A stretch of 64,000 nucleotides of DNA from Rhodovastum atsumiense (GTDB lineage Bacteria > Pseudomonadota > Alphaproteobacteria > Acetobacterales > Acetobacteraceae): positions 1 to 64,000 of the forward strand of contig JAMFSE010000119.1 of the NCBI GenBank assembly GCA_026225115.1, in the 5' to 3' direction. Both the position numbers and the translations under genes were made by a program. The notes below the pieces were generated by a model that did not search any database, was not told the DNA's origin, and saw only the letters and a list, made by a program, of their open reading frames with translations. This document shows, in pieces, positions 29,429-37,478 of the stretch. Positions within the stretch are counted from its first letter, which is position 1. Each line of letters opens with the position of its first letter.

Positions 29429-29464
29429 GATGGGTGAGTGCTGCAAAGCCGCGCGTTACCCATC
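29425..29464. repeat. REP-type palindrome, includes the argJ stop codon
   Basis: GTAGGATGGGTGA...TTACCCATC: GATGGGT pairs with ACCCATC around a longer, altered loop. Same family as the copies at 5439, 7150, 7708 and 53565. The GTG start of the next ORF lies within it. Confidence 0.75.
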
Positions 29465-29833
29465 ACTTTATTGCAACGTCAAGCGAAGCCGCCCTGCCGA
29501 CAGCAGGACGGCGATCCCGACCTGCTGGATGCCGTCTTTCGCGCCATGAAGCAGTCGAATGATCGCGCCGATGCCGCGACAAACCGCAGCAACGCGCTTT
29601 TCCAGATCGCCTCGCTCACCCGCCGCCAGCGCCAGGTGATGGACATGGTTCTGGCCGGCCAGATCAACAAAATCATTGCAGCCGACCTCGGCATCAGCCA
29701 GCGCACGGTTGAAAACCATCGCGCCTCCATCATGGAAAAAACCGGCGCGAGATCGATCCCGGAACTGGTTCGCATGGTCCTCGCGGCGCCCGAGACTCAA
29801 ACCGGGCACTCCGGCCTGCGGCAACGAACGTAG
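29438..29833 (+). CDS. LuxR/FixJ-type DNA-binding protein, probably truncated
   Basis: 131 residues on the track. A C-terminal LuxR-type helix-turn-helix is clear (about 58-118): SLTRRQRQVMDMVLAGQINKIIAADLGISQRTVENHRASIMEKTGA. The segment just before it, KPPCRQQDGDPDLLDAVFRAM, resembles the last helix of a FixJ-type receiver (F-x-x-K-P-...-LLDAV-x-RA), but the rest of the receiver with its phospho-Asp is missing. The GTG start lies inside a palindromic repeat, so a repeat insertion or deletion may have removed the 5' part. An internal ATG at 29546 could give a stand-alone DNA-binding domain. Ends four bases before the convergent rsmA. Confidence 0.6.
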   Translation: MLQSRALPITLLQRQAKPPCRQQDGDPDLLDAVFRAMKQSNDRADAATNRSNALFQIASLTRRQRQVMDMVLAGQINKIIAADLGISQRTVENHRASIMEKTGARSIPELVRMVLAAPETQTGHSGLRQRT

Positions 29834-29837
29834 CCAC

Positions 29838-30677
29838 TTACCCCCGCGCCAGCATCGCCAGCATCAGCCGCTCGAACTCCGCCACACTCAGCGTCTCCGC
29901 CCGCCGCTCCGCCGCAATCCCGGCAGCACTCAGCAGCGCCTCGCCACCCAGCCCGCGCAACGCCCCGCGCAGCATTTTTCGGCGCTGCCCAAACGCCGCC
30001 GCCGTCAATTTCTCCATCGCCTTGAACAATTCCGGGGCCGGCTGCACCGCCTTCGGCACCAGCCTTACAATCGCCGATTCAATTTTCGGCGGCGGCGTAA
30101 AAGCCGATGCCGGCACCTGCATCATAATCGCCGCATCGCACACGAACTGGCTGATCACCGAAAGCCGCCCATAGGCTCCGCTCCCAGGTGCCGCCACAAT
30201 CCGCTCGGCCACCTCCAGCTGAAACATCAGCGTCATCGCCTGATATTCGCCCGCCTGCGCCAGCCAGCGCAGCAGCAGCGGTGTTGCGACATTATACGGC
30301 AGGTTCGCAACAATCGCCCGCGGTCCCGCCACCAGCGCCGGCAGATCCGCTTTCAAAGCGTCCCCGGCAATCACCCGCAGCCGCGCCGGCCGGGTTGCCG
30401 CCAGCGCGCCCACCGCCGCCACCGCGCGCGGATCGATCTCCAGCGCCACCACCTGCGCCGCGTCACTGTTCAACAATGCCCGCGTCAGCCCGCCCGGGCC
30501 AGGCCCCACCTCAATAACGTTCAACCCCGTCAGCGGCTCCGCGCAGCGCCGGATTTTATCGATGAGATTGCCATCCAGCAGAAAATGCTGCCCGAGCGAT
30601 TTATCCGCCCGCAAATCGAACGCCGCGATCACCTCGCGCAAAGCCGGCCAATCGGGTGCGCTACCAGGTTCGGGCAT
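29838..30677 (-). CDS. rsmA: 16S rRNA dimethyladenosine transferase
   Basis: 279 residues (RsmA/KsgA). SAM-binding and catalytic motifs: KSLGQHFLLDGNLIDKI, VIEVGPGPGGLTRALL, ALEIDPRAV, GDALKAD, and the N-L-P-Y motif in VANLPYNVATPLLL. The C-terminal FTPPPKIESAIVRL is typical. It dimethylates two adjacent adenines near the 3' end of 16S rRNA during small-subunit maturation. Divergent from the ClC gene with a 46-base gap. Confidence 0.96.
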   Translation of the reverse strand: MPEPGSAPDWPALREVIAAFDLRADKSLGQHFLLDGNLIDKIRRCAEPLTGLNVIEVGPGPGGLTRALLNSDAAQVVALEIDPRAVAAVGALAATRPARLRVIAGDALKADLPALVAGPRAIVANLPYNVATPLLLRWLAQAGEYQAMTLMFQLEVAERIVAAPGSGAYGRLSVISQFVCDAAIMMQVPASAFTPPPKIESAIVRLVPKAVQPAPELFKAMEKLTAAAFGQRRKMLRGALRGLGGEALLSAAGIAAERRAETLSVAEFERLMLAMLARG

Positions 30678-30723
30678 TCGTGCTTGTTAGCGCGCGGTGC
30701 GGCATGGCAACAAGACCAGGACA

Positions 30724-32514
30724 ATGCCGGATTCCATACCCCCCGCGCCCTCCCGCCGCCGCCTCATCGGCGACTGGGTGATCAACGCCCCGCAAACCCT
30801 GCGGGCTTTGGTGCGCGCGGATGAAGTCTGGCTGGCGGTCCTGGCCGCCATCACCGGCGCCATCGCCGGCGCCGGCGTCGCCGGCATGAATCTCATCATC
30901 ACCTGCATGCACCGCACGCTCTTCGAACTCCCCGCCGGCCGCGGCCTTTCGGAATCCCCCCATTTGGCGCCGGAGCGCGCCTTCCTGGTCCCGGTCCTGG
31001 GCGGCCTGGTTCTCGGTCTGTTCGGTCTCCTGCTGACCCGCCTGCGCCCCGCCAGCCCGATCGACGCGATCGAGGCCAACGCGTTGTACGGCGGCAGAAT
31101 GTCGCTGAACGACAGCCTGATCGTCGCCGGCCAGACCACCTGGTCGAACGGCGTCGGCGCCTCGGTCGGGCTGGAGGCCGGCTACGCCCAGCTCGGCGCC
31201 GGTATCGCCTCCCGCCTCGGCCGCAGCTTCCGCCTGCGCCGCAACGATCTGCGGGTGCTGGTCGGCTGCGGCGCCGCCGCCGCCATCGGCGGCGCCTTCA
31301 ACGCACCCCTTTGCGGCGCCTTCTACGGCATCGAGCTCATCATCGGCGTCTACTCCATCACCACCTTGCCCTTCGTCGTCATCGCCTCGCTCTGCGGCAC
31401 CGTCATGGTGCAAATCCTGATCGGCGGTTCGCCGCCTTTGGATGTCACGCTGCCCGCCGCCGTGCCGAGCGCCATGTACCCCATCGTGCTGGCACTGGGC
31501 TTCGCCAGCGGTATTGCCGGCATCGTCATCATGCGCGGCGTCACCCTGATCGAGGCCGGTTTCCGCCGCTCCGTCATCCCGGTCTGGCTACGACCGGTCA
31601 TCGGTGGCGCCGCCGTCGGCGCGCTCGGCTGCGTCAGCCCGTCCGCCATGTCGTCTGGCCACACGGCGCTGCATGCCGACATCAACGTCGCCTATCCCTT
31701 CATCGTCGTCCTCGCCATGCTGATCACGAAAGCCGTCGCCTCGGCTTTTTCCATCGGCTCGGGTTTCCGCGGCGGCTTGTTCTTCGCCTCGCTCTTCCTC
31801 GGCGCGCTGTTCGGCAAAGTCTTCGCCGGCATCCTTTCGGTCATGCCCTTCATCACCGTCATGCCGTCGGGCTTCTACGCCGTCGTGGGCATGAGCGCGC
31901 TCGCGGTCGCCATCGTCGGCGGCCCAATGACGATGACTTTCCTGGCTTTGGAAAGCACCGAGAATTTCGCCGTCACCATGGCGGTGCTGGCCGCCTCCAT
32001 CACCGCCGCGCTCACCGTGCGCCGCCTGTTCGGCTATTCCTTCGCCACCTGGCGCTTCCATCTGCGCGGCGAGAGCATCCGCAGCGCCGTCGATATCGGC
32101 TGGATCAAATCCCTCACCGTCGGCCGCATGATGAGCCGCGCCCAGCATGCGGTGACGCAGGAGATGTCGCTGGAAGCATTCTGCCGGGAATTCCCTCTGG
32201 GCGCCGCCCAGTTCGTCATGGTCACCGATTCCGATGACCGCTATGCCGGCATCGCCTACCCGGCGGAAGCCATCGGCATCAACAGGCCGGCCGCCGCGCT
32301 GTCCGAAATCCTGCATCACGGCCAGCATTTCCTGCTGCCCGAAATGACCGTCAAGGAAGCCGTCTCCGCCTTCGAATCCGCCGAAGCCGACGCCCTGGCG
32401 GTCCTGGACGGCCCCACCACCCGCCGCATTCTCGGTTTCTTAACCGAGCAGCACAGCCTGCGCCGCTACAACGAGGAACTGGAACGGCGCCGCCGCGAGC
32501 TATCCGGCGAATAG
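30724..32514 (+). CDS. ClC-family chloride channel/transporter with CBS-like tail
   Basis: About 596 residues. Membrane part (about 30-430) with the selectivity-region equivalents: GVGASVGLEAGYAQLGAGIAS (gating Glu retained in G-L-E-A-G), GCGAAAAIGGAFNAPLCGAFYGIEL, and SAFSIGSGFRGGLFFASLFLGALFG. The usual G-S-G-I-P and G-x-F-x-P forms are divergent. A C-terminal soluble part (about 450-590) looks like a degenerate CBS pair. It should move chloride or another anion, possibly in proton exchange, which would suit an acid-facing bacterium. ATG 30724 has AGGA just upstream; GTG 30697 is the longer alternative. A 159-bp inverted repeat begins at its stop. Confidence 0.88.
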   Translation: MPDSIPPAPSRRRLIGDWVINAPQTLRALVRADEVWLAVLAAITGAIAGAGVAGMNLIITCMHRTLFELPAGRGLSESPHLAPERAFLVPVLGGLVLGLFGLLLTRLRPASPIDAIEANALYGGRMSLNDSLIVAGQTTWSNGVGASVGLEAGYAQLGAGIASRLGRSFRLRRNDLRVLVGCGAAAAIGGAFNAPLCGAFYGIELIIGVYSITTLPFVVIASLCGTVMVQILIGGSPPLDVTLPAAVPSAMYPIVLALGFASGIAGIVIMRGVTLIEAGFRRSVIPVWLRPVIGGAAVGALGCVSPSAMSSGHTALHADINVAYPFIVVLAMLITKAVASAFSIGSGFRGGLFFASLFLGALFGKVFAGILSVMPFITVMPSGFYAVVGMSALAVAIVGGPMTMTFLALESTENFAVTMAVLAASITAALTVRRLFGYSFATWRFHLRGESIRSAVDIGWIKSLTVGRMMSRAQHAVTQEMSLEAFCREFPLGAAQFVMVTDSDDRYAGIAYPAEAIGINRPAAALSEILHHGQHFLLPEMTVKEAVSAFESAEADALAVLDGPTTRRILGFLTEQHSLRRYNEELERRRRELSGE

Positions 32515-32669
32515 GCTATTCCAGAAGCCGCTCTGGCGGCCGTCAGGCGGCGATCTTCTGCGCACCGGCGGTCGGCCGCTGCCGTGCTCACGGCCGGTAG
32601 GCCGCTCCGCTTCGGTGCTCGAAAATCACCACCTGACGACTCACCGGAGCGACTTCTGAAACGGCCTAT
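32511..32669. repeat. 159-bp imperfect inverted repeat (nested hairpins)
   Basis: Outer arms ATAGGCTATTCCAGAAGCCG... (32511-32554) and its near reverse complement (32625-32669) match over most of 44-45 bases. Inside, GCACCG...CGGTGC and GCGGTCGGCC/GGCCGCTCCGC form a second stem. Most arm differences are C/T changes, so a minus-strand transcript would keep pairing through G-U. The element overlaps the ClC stop codon. No ORF inside is credible. Confidence 0.75.
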
Positions 32670-32788
32670 CATCAAAATACAACCGCAATCAGTCGAATCC
32701 GCGGTTCTTGCAAAAAACACAACTTAAAGTTAATAACTGGACGTCAGCCGCTAACGCTTCAACATGGCGGTGAGATGGGAGCCGTGCG

Positions 32789-34237
32789 GTGTCAGGTTCA
32801 TTAACGGTAATCGGCGGCCATAGCAGCACCCAGGGGCTCACCGGGCTGGTGACGGTGCCCTCCGGCTTCACCGGCACAAGCGCGCTCATCACCAGCCTGC
32901 AATCCCTGCTGACCGCGGATTCCGCCTCGGTCTCCTCCGGTGGCGCCAATTTCGAAAACCTCAACGTCGCCGCCCAGGCCGGCGCCAAAACGGCGACGGT
33001 CGGCGCCTTCACCACCGGCATATTGGAAATCACCAACACCTCCAGCGTCGGCGCGACCACCGCGGGTGCTGCAAATATCAGTCTTGTCGTCCCCACCGGC
33101 TACAACGCTCTGGTCGTGCAGGCCCCGGGCTCGGAGACCATCACCGGCAACGGCGTCAACAACCTGCTGGCGGTGTTCGGCGCCAACAGCACCGTCAATT
33201 TCAATCCCAATGGCGGCAGCGGCACCATCCTCGCCGGCGGCGCCGGCGATTTCCTCAATGTCAGCGGCGCCAGCTGGTCCATCACCGGTGCCGCCGCCGG
33301 CAATGACAGCGTGGTCCTTGGCGTCAGCAACTCGGCCTATGTCGGCACCAACGGTCAGGGCAACGCCGTCAACAACGCCATCGGCGCCTCCTCCGTCCCC
33401 AGCAACGTCGTCGGGCTGGAATTCGGCAATGTCTCGGTCAATTCCGACGGCACCAACGACCTCATCGAATCCTACGGCGGCAGCGACGTCGTTTCCGTCA
33501 ACAACTCGGCAAACGTGCTGGTCTCCGGCGCTGCCGACACGATCTACGCCATGGCCGGCAGCACCGCCGTCAAGGCCTTCTTCCAGATCGGCGGCACGCT
33601 GGATTTCATCAACCTCTCCAGCCACGCCGCCACCGTCTCCGGCGACGTTCCGGGTGCCACCGGCGGCGGCGACACCATTTTCGGCGGCACCGGCGGCGGC
33701 GTCTATACCGGCGGCTCCGGCGGCAACAACTCGCTGCTCGGCGGCACCGGCGCCGCCACCTTGATCGCCGCCGGCGCCAACAACTTCCTCAGCGTCGGCG
33801 GCGCTGGCACCACCGCCGCCTACAACCTGCTTGACGCCGGCGCCGGCGGCGCCACGCTGGTTGCCGGCGCCAGCACCAAGGTCAACCAGTTCTTCGGCGG
33901 CGCCGGCACGGATTCCATCGTTTCCGCCGGCACCGGCACGCAGGTCTATTTCGTCGGCGGCCAGGGCACCGAGAACATCATCGGCACCACCGCCACCGTC
34001 TCCGGCGCCGCCAACGACTATTATTTTGGCGCCGCCACCGGCGCCCGGCAGGACGTCATCCATAATTTCAATCTGAGCCGCGACAGCCTCACCGTCACCG
34101 GCGCCGCCGACACCATCAGCGGCGTCTTCGCCAGCGGCGGCAACTCCCTCGTCACTCTGTCGGACGGCACCGTCATCCAGCTCATGGGCATCAACGCCGC
34201 CTCCATCTCCTCACTAACCGGCAGTTCGCATATCTAG
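32789..34237 (+). CDS. Gly/Ala/Asn-rich beta-repeat protein, probably type I secreted
   Basis: 482 residues, almost entirely Gly, Ala, Ser, Thr, Asn and short hydrophobics, in short strands such as GGAGDFLNVSGAS, GGGDTIFGGTGGG and GGAGTDSIVSAGTG. These recall RTX-like beta-rolls without the strict nonapeptide. No N-terminal signal peptide is present. The C-terminus (DVIHNFNLSRDSLTVTG ... LVTLSDGTVIQLMGIN) matches the ending used by many alphaproteobacterial type I secretion substrates. GTG start with GGGAG upstream. No secretion genes are adjacent. A surface or extracellular matrix role is inferred; there are no cysteines. Confidence 0.6.
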   Translation: MSGSLTVIGGHSSTQGLTGLVTVPSGFTGTSALITSLQSLLTADSASVSSGGANFENLNVAAQAGAKTATVGAFTTGILEITNTSSVGATTAGAANISLVVPTGYNALVVQAPGSETITGNGVNNLLAVFGANSTVNFNPNGGSGTILAGGAGDFLNVSGASWSITGAAAGNDSVVLGVSNSAYVGTNGQGNAVNNAIGASSVPSNVVGLEFGNVSVNSDGTNDLIESYGGSDVVSVNNSANVLVSGAADTIYAMAGSTAVKAFFQIGGTLDFINLSSHAATVSGDVPGATGGGDTIFGGTGGGVYTGGSGGNNSLLGGTGAATLIAAGANNFLSVGGAGTTAAYNLLDAGAGGATLVAGASTKVNQFFGGAGTDSIVSAGTGTQVYFVGGQGTENIIGTTATVSGAANDYYFGAATGARQDVIHNFNLSRDSLTVTGAADTISGVFASGGNSLVTLSDGTVIQLMGINAASISSLTGSSHI

Positions 34238-34241
34238 AAAG

Positions 34242-34289
34242 CAGCCGCTTTTTGGAAAAGCGGCTGGGCGCCCCCGGCGCAAAAACTTC
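34242..34289 (+). terminator. Hairpin repeat, variant C (terminator-like)
   Basis: Perfect 11-bp stem CAGCCGCTTTT / AAAAGCGGCTG with loop TGG, then GGGCGCCCCCGGCGCAAAAACTTCTGC. Same tail as the dispersed hairpin family but a different, still fully paired stem. Starts four bases after the stop of the secreted protein. Confidence 0.8.
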
Positions 34290-34321
34290 TGCTATCAATG
34301 GCTTGATCGTTGAACGCGGCG

Positions 34322-35971
34322 CTACAGCGCCATCAGAAACCCGTAGGGATCGCTCAGGGAATTTATATTGGTCTTGGCGAATTCCTTCAGCTCCGGCGGA
34401 TCATCCCATTTGCCGTAGACCACCAGTTTCCCGTCCCAGTCGATCTGCAAATTGAACGGCTGCATCAGCCGCCGCCCGTCGGAAAAATCCGTTACGATCT
34501 CTTCCGTTACGATCTCTATGGATTCGGAAGATTCGGAAATCATCGGATCCGGCATTACATCTTCCACCAGCGGCGCCGCAGGCGGAGCTTCCAGGCTCTC
34601 TCCCCCCGGCGGCGGTATCAGCATCACCTCATCCACATGATAGCCGCCGAGCTCGCCCGCCAGCCAGGCCCAATCAGCCGCCCGCAAAAACTCCTTCGCC
34701 CGGAAATCGGCCGGAATATGCAGGGCGTTATAGGTATGCCGAACCTCGATCTGCCAGGGCCGGCGGCTTGCCCGCAAATACGCCACCAGCCCCGGAATTT
34801 CATCGCGGTTGGACCGGTAGGCCATGATGATATAGCGCAGACGGGGAGGGGCCTCGGCTGCCGCCCAGGCCGCAATCAGCCGGTCCCAGTTATCCTTGAA
34901 AATATTCCACCGCGCACCCTTGCGCATCCGCTCGAATATCTCCGGATCAAGACTCTCCAGCGATATATTGATATGCGAAACACCGCTGCCTGCCAGCGCC
35001 GCGAAATATTCCGCTGGCATGCGCTTGGCAAGATTGGTCGTGAACATCACCTTGCGCCGCCATTGTTTTGGAATCTTCTCGATAAACCCAAGGAAGTCCG
35101 GGTTAAGCGTCGGCTCGTGCAGGCAGGACAGCCAGAAATTCCCATCCCGCACATAAGGCAGCAGCGGCAGCAGCGCATCGAACGTTTCCGCCGACATCAC
35201 CCGCGTCGTTTTTACGTCGGAATAATCGAACAGGCAGAACGGACAGCGCAAATTACAGTTATTGACGATATCGATGGCGATATGATCGATCGGCTCAAAC
35301 GCCGTCACCAGATAAGGCGAAAGCGGCAATGCAGCACCCCCCGCCGGCCGCACCATAACGGCGTCGCGCTCAGCCTCAGACAGAGGCGGCGAAAAACTCA
35401 GCCTGAATCCATACCGTCCGTCGCCGATGGATTGCTGCGCCAGCGGCAGGTTCAGCAGATCCGCGCAGCCTGTCGCCAGCACGGTTTCCCTATCCGCCAG
35501 CACCACCTCGAATGCCACGCGTTCTTCATCATCAAACCGGTTGCGAACCCATCCCGCCAGATGACCGGTGCTGCGCTCGTCCACATAGCCCTCGAATTCC
35601 GGCGCCCGCGGAATCGGCGCTTGCGTCAAAACCGGCCGCACCACCAGCTGTCGGCGTTCCTCCGTACTCAGCCGCGCCGAAAACGCCAGGTGAAACCCGT
35701 AACAGGCATCCCCGACCGAGCTGTGGTGCAATGCCGGGTAAAACTGATCGGCAACCCCTTCGGCGATAACCCGCTCCGTCTCCGGCCCCGCCAGAACCAC
35801 CTCGAACCGCAGCCGCGCCCGCGCGTCAAACGGATTCCACATCCATCCCGCAACATGATTTTCCGATAATTCGTCGAGATACCCATGCACAACCGGCCGA
35901 ATAAGCCCCCCGGCCTTCCCATGACCCAGCCTCCGGCGCAGCAGCGATGAGACACGAAACCGCAACTTCAT
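34322..35971 (-). CDS. Radical SAM protein with two N-terminal repeat domains
   Basis: 549 residues. Two copies of a domain of about 85 residues (28-113 and 127-209) each read G-Y-x-D-E-x-x-x-x-H-x-A-G-W ... FEVVLA ... S-x-G-D-x-x-Y-G-F. The same type of module is seen on alphaproteobacterial glycosyltransferases. A radical SAM core follows: IDIVNNCNLRCPFCLF (C239, C243, C246 for the 4Fe-4S cluster), FTTNLAKRMPA and SHINISLESLDPEIFERMRKG. There is no obvious SPASM cysteine cluster, and the C-terminus is rich in Glu and Ser. It could modify a sugar, peptide or glycan-linked substrate. No substrate gene is adjacent. ATG start; monocistronic. Confidence 0.85.
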   Translation of the reverse strand: MKLRFRVSSLLRRRLGHGKAGGLIRPVVHGYLDELSENHVAGWMWNPFDARARLRFEVVLAGPETERVIAEGVADQFYPALHHSSVGDACYGFHLAFSARLSTEERRQLVVRPVLTQAPIPRAPEFEGYVDERSTGHLAGWVRNRFDDEERVAFEVVLADRETVLATGCADLLNLPLAQQSIGDGRYGFRLSFSPPLSEAERDAVMVRPAGGAALPLSPYLVTAFEPIDHIAIDIVNNCNLRCPFCLFDYSDVKTTRVMSAETFDALLPLLPYVRDGNFWLSCLHEPTLNPDFLGFIEKIPKQWRRKVMFTTNLAKRMPAEYFAALAGSGVSHINISLESLDPEIFERMRKGARWNIFKDNWDRLIAAWAAAEAPPRLRYIIMAYRSNRDEIPGLVAYLRASRRPWQIEVRHTYNALHIPADFRAKEFLRAADWAWLAGELGGYHVDEVMLIPPPGGESLEAPPAAPLVEDVMPDPMISESSESIEIVTEEIVTDFSDGRRLMQPFNLQIDWDGKLVVYGKWDDPPELKEFAKTNINSLSDPYGFLMAL

Positions 35972-36057
35972 GAACCCAGCGTAGCAGTGGCCAACCCATG
36001 TTGCAACGTAAAGTATTAAATTGCGAAAACCATACGCCCCGGCCGCGCGCCAAAAAC

Positions 36058-36092
36058 CGTCATGGCGAGCGTCACGCGAAGCAATCCATCTT
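36058..36092. repeat. Dispersed repeat, GTCATTGCGAGCG type
   Basis: CGTCATGGCGAGCGTCACGCGAAGCAATCCATC closely resembles the widespread intergenic element CGTCATTGCGAGCG...GAAGCAATCC. A second copy is at 59167. It lies in the 214-base gap between the radical SAM and odhB genes. Confidence 0.7.
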
Positions 36093-36140
36093 AATTCGTG
36101 GTCCAGGCGCTACCCGCGCAACACCCATGCCCGGCATAGC

Positions 36141-36176
36141 AAAAGTTTTTGCGGAGCTTTTTCAAAAAGCGACCGC
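36141..36176 (-). repeat. Hairpin repeat, variant B, after odhB
   Basis: Read on the minus strand: GGTCGCTTTTTGAAAAAGCTCCGCAAAAACTTTT, nearly identical to 5362-5400 and in the same orientation relative to the upstream gene. A likely terminator for the odhA-odhB transcript, which ends at 36186. Confidence 0.75.
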
Positions 36177-36185
36177 TTACTTCCC

Positions 36186-37433
36186 CTATATCTCCAGCAA
36201 CAACCGCCGCGGATCCTCCAAGCTCTCCTTAACCCGCACCAGGAAGGACACCGCCTCGCGCCCATCAATAATCCGGTGGTCATAGGACACCGCCAGATAC
36301 ATCATCGGCCGGATCTCGATCTTACCGGCAACCACCACCGGCCGTTCCTGGATCTTATGCATTCCCAGAATCGCCGATTGCGGCGGGTTGATAATGGGCG
36401 TGCTCATCAGCGAGCCATAGACCCCGCCATTGGTGATCGAGAAGGTGCCGCCGGCCAGGTCTTCCAGCTTCAGCGTCCCGTCCTTGGCGGCTTTGGCGAA
36501 GCCGGCGATCGCGGACTCAATCTCGGCGATGCTCATAGCGTCGGCGTTGCGGATGACCGGCACCACGAGCCCGTTCGCGCCGCCGACGGCGATGCCCATG
36601 TTCACAAAATGCTTATAGACGATATCATCACCGTCGATCTCGGCATTCACCGCCGGAAATTCCGCCAGCGCGGCAACCACGGCCTTCACGAAGAAGCCGT
36701 TGAAGCCCAGCCGCACGCCCTTATGCTTCTTCTCGAAAGCTTCCTTATATTCCGAGCGCAGCGCCATGATGGCGCTCATATCCACCTCGTTGAAGGTGGT
36801 CAGCATGGCCGCGGTATTCTGCGCTTCCTTCAACCGCGAGGCGATGGTCTTGCGCAGCCGGGTCATTTTCACGCGCTCTTCGCGCGCATCATTGGTCCGC
36901 GCCGGCTTCGGCGCAGCAGGCGCCGCCACCACCGGCGGCCGGTTCACAAACGCCAGCACATCGCCCTTGGAAATCCTGCCGTCCTTGGCGGAGCCCTCGC
37001 CGATATCCTCGGCGGAGATTTTCTTCTCCTCCATCATCTTCGCCGCGGCCGGCAAAGGTGCCGTTCCCGTCCGTGCAACCGGACCAGGGGGTGCGGCCGG
37101 CGGCTGCACCCCGGCCACCGGCACTGCCGCCGCCGCAGCCACGGCTTTTGGCTCCTCGGCCTTTTTGGCAGCGGCCGGTTTGGCGGCTGCACTGCCGGCA
37201 GCGCCAATGCGCCCCAGCAACCCGCCCACTGCAACCTCGGCGCCCTCATCGGCGATAATCTCGGCAATAACCCCGGCTTCCGGCGCCGGCACTTCGACCG
37301 TCACCTTATCGGTTTCCAGCTCCACCACGGCCTCATCGGCGGCCACCGTCTCGCCGACCTTCTTGATCCAGCGTGCAATCGTGGCGGAGGTAACGCTCTC
37401 ACCCAGCGTCGGAACCTTAATATCGGCGGCCAT
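36186..37433 (-). CDS. odhB: 2-oxoglutarate dehydrogenase E2 (dihydrolipoyl succinyltransferase)
   Basis: 415 residues. Lipoyl domain 1-80 with the lipoylated Lys in [12 protein letters not shown]; Ala/Pro-rich linker; peripheral subunit-binding domain ([21 protein letters not shown], shorter and less conserved than usual); catalytic domain with [16 protein letters not shown] (His/Asp active site) and [27 protein letters not shown]. It transfers succinyl groups to CoA in the TCA cycle. Lies 45 bases downstream of odhA. No lpd (E3) follows; a shared E3 elsewhere is likely. Confidence 0.97.
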   Translation of the reverse strand: MAADIKVPTLGESVTSATIARWIKKVGETVAADEAVVELETDKVTVEVPAPEAGVIAEIIADEGAEVAVGGLLGRIGAAGSAAAKPAAAKKAEEPKAVAAAAAVPVAGVQPPAAPPGPVARTGTAPLPAAAKMMEEKKISAEDIGEGSAKDGRISKGDVLAFVNRPPVVAAPAAPKPARTNDAREERVKMTRLRKTIASRLKEAQNTAAMLTTFNEVDMSAIMALRSEYKEAFEKKHKGVRLGFNGFFVKAVVAALAEFPAVNAEIDGDDIVYKHFVNMGIAVGGANGLVVPVIRNADAMSIAEIESAIAGFAKAAKDGTLKLEDLAGGTFSITNGGVYGSLMSTPIINPPQSAILGMHKIQERPVVVAGKIEIRPMMYLAVSYDHRIIDGREAVSFLVRVKESLEDPRRLLLEI

Positions 37434-37478
37434 GAACTACTCCCAAAAGCAATGGTAATTGCTTGTTATAAAAGATCT

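Noticed and set aside
34310-35869. 519-aa plus-strand ORF
   Set aside because: Shadow of the radical SAM gene; no ribosome-binding site and biased composition.
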